Part shown: positions 58,280 to 64,000 of the stretch, piece by piece
Layout of the letters: each line of letters begins with the position of its first letter
Numbering within the stretch: position 1 is the first letter of the stretch
From: Pseudomonas sp. ICMP 561
GTDB taxonomy: Bacteria; Pseudomonadota; Gammaproteobacteria; Pseudomonadales; Pseudomonadaceae
Reading direction: 5' to 3'
Assembly (NCBI RefSeq): GCF_002699985.1
Contig: NZ_LKBT01000015.1
Span: forward strand, 1-64,000
Length of the DNA stretch: 64,000 nucleotides
Program-made: the position numbers and the translations under genes
The notes under the pieces: model-generated
What the model was told of the DNA's origin: nothing
Databases searched by the model: none
What the model saw: the letters and a program-made list of their open reading frames with translations, nothing else

Positions 58280-61200
58280 CTAAAGCGGCACAGGCAACAA
58301 TGTAGCTTCATCTCGTCCTCCCAGGCATTCAACCTCCAGACGTTTTTTGGCTGAACCTATGACTCGACTATCACTATTGTCAGACTCCCCCTCGGGAGCC
58401 AGCTCAATCTGATAGCGATAACCTTTGTCCCCCTCACGTGCCGCGAGAGTTTCCGTGGAGTACCAAATTTGCAGCTCGACGTATTGAGCATTCTCACCCA
58501 ATGTAACCCAGGCTTCCCAAATAATACCCTCGTCCACAGGTGGCAATTCTTTTTCAGCTGGGTCGTTGTAGCGGATTTGCGTTGGTGAGCTGGACACCTT
58601 ACTCCACTGCTCGATTGACTCAGGCGTTCCGTAACCTATTAATTGCTCCTTTAAGCTTCCGCCCACTTTGGCGATAGGTAACACCGAGAAAGCGCGGCCG
58701 CTAGCGACGAGGTTCACCTGAATAATCTGACCTCTGACAATTTCGGGCAACAGTAACTGTACCCAAGCACCGTTTTGGGTTTCTCGCGCAAGATACCCAA
58801 CACTAGAGGAATACTGTTGTTTGATTTCGAATGTAGGCTTTACGAAAATCGCAGGTGCTAACTGGATTTCGAGAAACGTCTGATTTTCCTCATCTTCGCT
58901 TTTGAAATACTCCTCCGGATAGCGGGTCCATCGGCATTTGTGAAGCCAGCGTCCGACTTCATCACGTTTCAGATAGTTAAGTGCAAGTGTTGCCAATAGG
59001 TAAACCATACCAACCACCACAATCCCAGCCAGGAACCATGGATGCATAACCCAGCCTGCTAACGATCCGTAGCCAGCCATAGCGAAGATGCCAGCCAACA
59101 ATTGAGCACTACTTATCGTCAGAAATCCTAATACAGCAGCGCCTTTGACCTTAGTGACTTCGTAATCCAAGGCGGCTTCCGTACTACCCATATCATCCCT
59201 AATGTCCCACCACTCCAGCGACGCAGCCACCACAGCCAAAGCTCCCAGCCCGACCAGCTTTGCTCCAAACCCACGGATTGCTTTTCCCCAGGAGGCAGTC
59301 GCGGATGGACCTTTATCCCAATACCATGCCGAACGCTCCAGAATACCGATAGCCGTTTCGCCCTCTATGACACTCAGGTTTTTAATCGCCCCCCACCCAG
59401 TCTCCACAAACACCGCCATCAACGCATTCCCGGTATAGGCCGCAGCTGACGCTACCTTCGCCCAATCCTTCTTATTCAACTCACCATCCCGGCTGGCCGT
59501 CTCGTAGGTAACGAAGGTGTTAAGCAGGTTGATGGCTGCAATACCCCAGGTGATAGCGCCAGCGTTAAGGCCGTATTCGGCGCTCCAGGCTTTGGCCTGT
59601 TTGCTCCATTCCTGGGTGAGCTGGCCGTGTTTGGCGAAGAAATTCGAGATCTTGGTCTGCATGACCTGACCGTAGCGCTTGCTGCGATAGTCAAACAGGA
59701 GCGGCTCGTTGAGCCTGTGCTGTGTCAACCGGTGCTGGATGTCTTGCATGATCGAAGCAAGAGCACGGCGGTCGTATTGTTTGGCTTGGTAGAGCCAGCG
59801 GTATTGAGCGGTTTTGTAAAGATCACGCCCCTTGTCGAGTTCAGCCTTCCAGGCGGCGTGTTGTTTGGTGAAAGCCTCGTCGATTTGCAGTTTCTCGGGG
59901 TGGTTGAGCAGTACATGCCCCATGAGCAGATTGCGCAGCATCAAGGCAGCGTTTTGATTGATGGCACCGCCGGCCAAACGACTGTCGACCGGAAAGAACG
60001 CCAGCTGGATGTTTTCCAGGGTCGCCTTGCCTGCACCTTTTGCCAGATCAACCAAGGCATTCAGGGTCATTTGCGCCGGTTCGCTCAGCGCCTTGATCCA
60101 CGGTTTTTCTGCCAAGGCATCGTGGGTGAGGAATCCGTTCAGTTCTCCTGCCCGGCCTACCAATGCCGTGACATCGGAAATGCCCTGCATCACGCGATTG
60201 GCTTCATTGGTCATGGCATCTTTGATTACATGGGAGAAGCCGAAACGAGCATGGCCGAACAGGGTTTTGCTGCTCTCTTCCTCCGCTTGCAGCCAGCGAG
60301 AGAAAGTGAGGTCCTGACTCAGGTTGCAAAGCAGGTCGGAAACCACTTCCAGCAAACACAACAGCGAGGTCGAATGAGTGGTGTCGATGAACAGCCGAAT
60401 CGGATCGGTGCCGACATAGCCAACTAATGCCTTGATGTCATTCTGGGTTTCAGTGACGTGAGCACGAAAGATCTTCAGTTGCGCGTTCTGGGTGTCGGAG
60501 TATTCCCGCGCCGCTTGCAAGTCGACCTCACGTCGCCACTTGCTGCGGTCCTGCCAGCTTTTGCGCAGGTCGGGATTCGGCAAACTGCCGTAATTAGCCT
60601 TGAGCTCATCGCCCAACGCGGCAGATGGCAACTCAATGAGCCCCAAAACCTGACCATCAGCACTTTGCTTGAGGTCATCCTCCACCTGAAGCTGCTCGAA
60701 ATACGACTCGATATCCTGGAGGTACTGCCGGGTCTTCGCTTCGTCCTTGAGTACCGCAGCAGGCAGTAGCGACTTGTCTCCCGCGGCACCGCATAGCTTC
60801 TCCACAACGCCCGCGATATTCAGCGCGTGCTCATGCTCCAGCCGAAACGCATGAAGCGCGGCTTGATCAGTCGCGAGCTGCATGCCCAGGTCTTCGAGCA
60901 TCGCCAACGGATCGTCCAGCGCAATCAGCACGGCGCTGAATTTGTCATCGACGCTGCCGGTCCAGACAACATCGGCGGCGAGAGCGACAAAGGGATATTT
61001 GCCCTCGTCGTCCGCCTTAGGGGGATGGGCGGAATCAGCAAAGCGCCCGTCGTGTTTGACGGGATGGGGATCTACGTCTGCCACTACCCCTTTGCTCAGG
61101 CGGGTCAAAGGCAGCGTATGCCATGCGCTCATCTGTCTGCTGTAGTCGCGTAAGTCCAGCTCCCGCAGCCATGAGGCACGCTTCACGCCGCTGGCACTCA

Positions 61201-61669
61201 TCAACTGGCACATGCGCCAGGTCCATTGATACGGCGAAAAGGCCATGCGCAACTTGTGAGTGCGGGGATACAACAGATGCGTTCGGCTTTCACCCTCAGC
61301 AGAGCGGATGTCCGGTAGCGATGCAGCGTCGTCCCAGACAATCCGCGTGAGACTCGCGTCATGCGCCTGAAAGCGGTACTCGTGCAGCACTTCATCCGTC
61401 TCGTCGTAGACGTACACAAAACCATCGCGCAGCTGTCGCAAGGTGTAGCCGCGGCTTTGCAGTTTGGGAGGGCATTTCCATTTGCCTTCTGCACTCAGTG
61501 GCGTGAGCTGACTCGGATCGACGTCATAGCGGGAGCGATCCAACGCATAGCGCATGGGCACAATGGCGATGTCCGGACCTTTGAACGGGCAGACTCCCGG
61601 ATTAGCCATGGGCTTATCGGAGAACTGAGCGTTGCGACACTGCTGAGGGTTGCCGTTTTTATCAGCCAT
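58280..61669 (-). CDS. MIX-motif T6SS effector, VasX-like (BTH_I2691 family)
   Basis: An 1129-residue protein. The N-terminus has the VasX-like region CPFKGPDIAIVPMRYALDRS (residues 27-46) and the MIX motif LRDGFVYVY (80-88), which fits hRxGhhYhh, a marker of T6SS cargo. A long helical region follows. Hydrophobic segments occur at about 703-720, 800-820, 840-865 and 870-895, then a soluble beta-rich end of about 220 residues. VasX-type effectors permeabilise the inner membrane, so a pore-forming role is expected. The start ATG at 61669 overlaps the adaptor gene by 8 bases; an upstream in-frame codon at 61690 is less likely. No signal peptide, as expected for T6SS cargo. Confidence 0.85.
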   Translation of the reverse strand: MADKNGNPQQCRNAQFSDKPMANPGVCPFKGPDIAIVPMRYALDRSRYDVDPSQLTPLSAEGKWKCPPKLQSRGYTLRQLRDGFVYVYDETDEVLHEYRFQAHDASLTRIVWDDAASLPDIRSAEGESRTHLLYPRTHKLRMAFSPYQWTWRMCQLMSASGVKRASWLRELDLRDYSRQMSAWHTLPLTRLSKGVVADVDPHPVKHDGRFADSAHPPKADDEGKYPFVALAADVVWTGSVDDKFSAVLIALDDPLAMLEDLGMQLATDQAALHAFRLEHEHALNIAGVVEKLCGAAGDKSLLPAAVLKDEAKTRQYLQDIESYFEQLQVEDDLKQSADGQVLGLIELPSAALGDELKANYGSLPNPDLRKSWQDRSKWRREVDLQAAREYSDTQNAQLKIFRAHVTETQNDIKALVGYVGTDPIRLFIDTTHSTSLLCLLEVVSDLLCNLSQDLTFSRWLQAEEESSKTLFGHARFGFSHVIKDAMTNEANRVMQGISDVTALVGRAGELNGFLTHDALAEKPWIKALSEPAQMTLNALVDLAKGAGKATLENIQLAFFPVDSRLAGGAINQNAALMLRNLLMGHVLLNHPEKLQIDEAFTKQHAAWKAELDKGRDLYKTAQYRWLYQAKQYDRRALASIMQDIQHRLTQHRLNEPLLFDYRSKRYGQVMQTKISNFFAKHGQLTQEWSKQAKAWSAEYGLNAGAITWGIAAINLLNTFVTYETASRDGELNKKDWAKVASAAAYTGNALMAVFVETGWGAIKNLSVIEGETAIGILERSAWYWDKGPSATASWGKAIRGFGAKLVGLGALAVVAASLEWWDIRDDMGSTEAALDYEVTKVKGAAVLGFLTISSAQLLAGIFAMAGYGSLAGWVMHPWFLAGIVVVGMVYLLATLALNYLKRDEVGRWLHKCRWTRYPEEYFKSEDEENQTFLEIQLAPAIFVKPTFEIKQQYSSSVGYLARETQNGAWVQLLLPEIVRGQIIQVNLVASGRAFSVLPIAKVGGSLKEQLIGYGTPESIEQWSKVSSSPTQIRYNDPAEKELPPVDEGIIWEAWVTLGENAQYVELQIWYSTETLAAREGDKGYRYQIELAPEGESDNSDSRVIGSAKKRLEVECLGGRDEATLLPVPL

Positions 61670-62540
61670 GAGCGTTATCCTTTTGCGCATAGCGGTGCGC
61701 GTCGAAAGCTTTGATTCGTGCTTCGGGAGACAGGCGGGCGTGTGCCGGATCGAGGGTCAGCCAGCTTTGGTAATGGTCATGTGGGCGAGTGGCGAAGTCC
61801 TGACCATCGTCGGCGCAGGCCTCGATCCAGATAACCAGCCCTCGCTCGCTGACAAGTCCCCACTCCAGGCCTGCTGCCAGGCTTGAGTCCAACCAGTCAG
61901 TGATCTGCTGGCTACTCATGTCGAGAAAGAACGAAGGGGTTCGCTCACTGATCCAGGCGTGGACACGCCCAAGAAACCGCCATTGTTGGGTTCGCTCAAG
62001 CGCGAGAATTTGGTCGGGGCCCAAGAGTGCGCAGTGGTTGTCCCAAGGCAATCCGGTATGGCGTCCACTGAATGTCTGCCACGACAACTGCGAACGTGGC
62101 GCCCAAGTCTGCTTTGGCGTGGCTACCCACCAATGCTGGATGGGTCCCAGATGCAGGTTTTCCGATCCAGAAAAACTCGACAGCCAAAAGTGCGCCACCA
62201 GCGGATCGGCGAAGCGCAGTAAACCGCTCCCACCGTTACAGTCGAGCGGGCTGATGAGCCGACGAAGGTGAGTGGCGACTTCCTGAATCGAAGCCTCGCT
62301 AAAAATCAGCGTGGAGTCTGCCCATAGCGCCTCATCAACGAGCCAATCCGACAGAAGCGTACTGCCCGACATAGGCTTGACCAGAATCGGCCCGAGGTCG
62401 TAAAGGTCTTTCCAGCGAGTCCCCAAATACAGCGGGTCGATTTCAAACATTTCATGACGCTGATAAAGGCTGGCCAGTGCGCCAGGCCTTAACGCGCCGT
62501 CGATCAATAGGTAATTGGCAAAGGAGGGGGCGTTGTTCAT
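61662..62540 (-). CDS. DUF4123 T6SS effector adaptor
   Basis: A 292-residue protein of the DUF4123 family, chaperones that load an effector onto a specific VgrG tip. Family features are the start NYLLIDGALRPGAL..LYQR, GPILVKP in the N-terminal third and RFADPLVAHFWL. It starts 2 bases after the vgrG stop (its Shine-Dalgarno lies in the last vgrG codons) and its stop overlaps the effector gene by 8 bases, so vgrG-adaptor-effector is one coupled unit. The ATG at 62540 fits this spacing. Confidence 0.9.
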   Translation of the reverse strand: MNNAPSFANYLLIDGALRPGALASLYQRHEMFEIDPLYLGTRWKDLYDLGPILVKPMSGSTLLSDWLVDEALWADSTLIFSEASIQEVATHLRRLISPLDCNGGSGLLRFADPLVAHFWLSSFSGSENLHLGPIQHWWVATPKQTWAPRSQLSWQTFSGRHTGLPWDNHCALLGPDQILALERTQQWRFLGRVHAWISERTPSFFLDMSSQQITDWLDSSLAAGLEWGLVSERGLVIWIEACADDGQDFATRPHDHYQSWLTLDPAHARLSPEARIKAFDAHRYAQKDNAHG

Positions 62541-62542
62541 GA

Positions 62543-64000
62543 CTAACCTCCCTGCGCCAGATCTTCTGCTTTGGCGGCTTCGCATGCCTCGCAGCGGGCA
62601 GGAAGAACTTCGAACTCGTCACGGAGGGCTTGAACGGAGACGTCCATCACCGGTGTGGACGGACCGCCCGGAACCGCCACTCTTTTTTCGAGAGGCACCG
62701 GCGGGAGCGGAACCGCAGGCATCCCCAGCAAAGGAACCCCACCCAACAAAATCGGCACGCTGGTAAAAATCCCCGCAGGAGTAATCGATATCCAGTGACC
62801 ACCCGCCTTGATCGTCGTACTCAGCGTGGCGTCTATGACCATGTTCTGCCCGGCGGCCAGGTGTATTTCCTGCGCGGCGCTGACCAGATGATTCGTCACA
62901 CTGATGTGCTGATTACCGACCACCGTCAACGAGTCATCGGCCAGCACCTGGGTTTTACGTGTCCCATGCGTAAGGTGGTGTTCTTCGCCATGCAGCTCGT
63001 GGCTGGACAGCCCGGTGACGTTGACCTTGCGCTGGTTATCCACCTGAATCGATTGATCGTTGAGCACATGCTCAGACCAGTTGCGTTGAGCGCGGATGGA
63101 AATGGATTCAGCGCCTTTGCGGTCTTCAATGCGCAGTTCGTTGAAACCTGCGCCGCCTGGGCTGCTTTGGGTCTTGAGCACGGTCTGGGTGTTCTGCACA
63201 GGCAGGTTCAGCGGCGCTCGCGTACCAGTATTAGGCAGACAGGCCTGCACGTAAGGCTGGTCGGGATCGGCTTCGAAGTAACCGACGATCACTTCCATGC
63301 CAACTCGCGGAATCATCACCGTGCCGTATTGCTCATGGGCCCAACCGGTGGCGACCCGCAGCCAGCAGCTGGAATGCTCGTTACGCGAGCCTTCACGATC
63401 CCAGAAGAACTTGACCTTGATCCGCCCGTATTCGTCGCAGTAAATTTCTTCGCCGTGCGGACCGGTGACCACCGCGTGCTGGCTGCCTAAAACTCTTGGC
63501 TTACGGTGTCTAAGCGGTGGACGAAACGGCACCTTCCCGGGGATGGCTTCAAAACGGTTGCGATAGCCTTGAGTAAACGCTCCCGATGCCCGAGGCATGG
63601 ATTCCTCCAGCACCTGCGGCTGTTTGCCTTCATGGAAAACTGAGGTTAATAGCCACTGCTGGCTCCACGCCGGATTAGGATGCGTCAGTTCAAACAAGTG
63701 GCCACTGACCAGCGCACTTTGATCACTCGAACCACTGGCCAACCGGACATCACTGCGGTTTCGCTCAAGCGCCTTTTGCGCTTGCCGAGCGCCAACACTC
63801 AGGTCGGTAAACGGAGCCGGATACTGATAATCCTCCAGTTCCTTACGACCATCGCCGCCCGCACTGCTGAGCAGGTCCACCTGAGGCAATTGAAAGTGAT
63901 AGGTCTGATGGCTGGCCTTGCCCGAGCGCGTGGCGAGTCGCACGTTGAATCTGTTGATAACCGACGCGGCTGCAACCTGTCCGCTGCTTTGCACATATGC
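62543..64000 (-). CDS. vgrG: Type VI secretion tip protein VgrG (C-terminal part, cut by window end)
   Basis: The frame is open to the last base of the window; 485 residues are visible. Order: end of the gp27-like part, then the gp5 OB-fold (DEYGRIKVKFFWDREG, then WLRVATGWAHEQYGTVMIPRVGMEVIVGYFEADPDQP), the beta-helix spike (repeats such as LRIEDRKGAESISIRA), a hydrophobic Pro-rich stretch (IFTSVPILLGGVPLLG and then PLPPVPLEKR) and a C-terminal tail with CEACEAA. No extra toxin domain is seen. VgrG forms the needle tip and carries the effector through the DUF4123 adaptor. Confidence 0.95.
   Translation of the reverse strand, partial: AYVQSSGQVAAASVINRFNVRLATRSGKASHQTYHFQLPQVDLLSSAGGDGRKELEDYQYPAPFTDLSVGARQAQKALERNRSDVRLASGSSDQSALVSGHLFELTHPNPAWSQQWLLTSVFHEGKQPQVLEESMPRASGAFTQGYRNRFEAIPGKVPFRPPLRHRKPRVLGSQHAVVTGPHGEEIYCDEYGRIKVKFFWDREGSRNEHSSCWLRVATGWAHEQYGTVMIPRVGMEVIVGYFEADPDQPYVQACLPNTGTRAPLNLPVQNTQTVLKTQSSPGGAGFNELRIEDRKGAESISIRAQRNWSEHVLNDQSIQVDNQRKVNVTGLSSHELHGEEHHLTHGTRKTQVLADDSLTVVGNQHISVTNHLVSAAQEIHLAAGQNMVIDATLSTTIKAGGHWISITPAGIFTSVPILLGGVPLLGMPAVPLPPVPLEKRVAVPGGPSTPVMDVSVQALRDEFEVLPARCEACEAAKAEDLAQGG

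Overview
This window is chromosomal DNA of a Pseudomonas (gamma-proteobacterium). The evidence is the gene content and order: rpoH-ftsX-ftsE-ftsY, metX-metW-DUF4426-rdgB-hemW, thiS-thiG-trmB, typA-thiI-glnA and ntrB-ntrC. About twenty REP palindrome doublets of typical Pseudomonas type (GTAGGAGCGA..., GTAGGACCGGC...) also fill most intergenic gaps. The species cannot be fixed from the window. No rRNA, tRNA, CRISPR array or prophage was seen.

Layout. Positions 1-7300 hold an amino-acid binding protein, a methyltransferase and the metX...hemW-DUF3392 run (methionine synthesis, nucleotide-pool cleaning, heme insertion). Positions 7400-15160 hold trmB, thiG, thiS, DUF423, mtgA, rpoH and ftsXEY. 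Positions 15530-21970 hold a paired M16 protease operon with rsmD, an esterase-like hydrolase, a mercaptopyruvate sulfurtransferase and a TetR regulator. Positions 22058-22999 are a small accessory scar: a frameshifted enolase-superfamily remnant, an operator-like cluster of about five copies of a 14-bp motif, an intact mobile mystery protein A gene and a truncated mobile mystery protein B (Fic partner). Positions 23070-31500 hold housekeeping genes (coniferyl aldehyde dehydrogenase, coaD, ferredoxin, ggt, mutM, HDOD, rRNA methyltransferase). Around 32300-34000 an SH3-domain gene and a REP-associated tyrosine transposase (RAYT) flank a REP array with an exact 158-bp period that carries copies of the RAYT 3' end. 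From 34300 to 52000 come ilvD, a phosphorylcholine phosphatase, folA, a DUF2868 membrane protein with its GTPase, typA, thiI, glnA, a secreted chorismate mutase, two DUF4124 proteins and ntrBC. A short-chain dehydrogenase and betT follow.

The right end (55890-64000, all on the minus strand) is a type VI secretion cargo module. Its order of transcription is vgrG (cut by the window edge), a DUF4123 adaptor, an 1129-residue MIX-motif/VasX-like effector with C-terminal membrane segments, and then three tandem AT-rich paralogous membrane proteins that I infer to be immunity proteins. This and the decayed mobile-mystery A/B locus are the most unusual parts of the window.

Regulation visible in the sequence includes two tandem sigma-54 promoters and NtrC-like sites before glnA, similar NtrC and sigma-54 candidates before ntrBC (a nitrogen-control circuit), a perfect BetI-like palindrome before betT, a good sigma-70 promoter before rpoH, and several clear rho-independent terminators.
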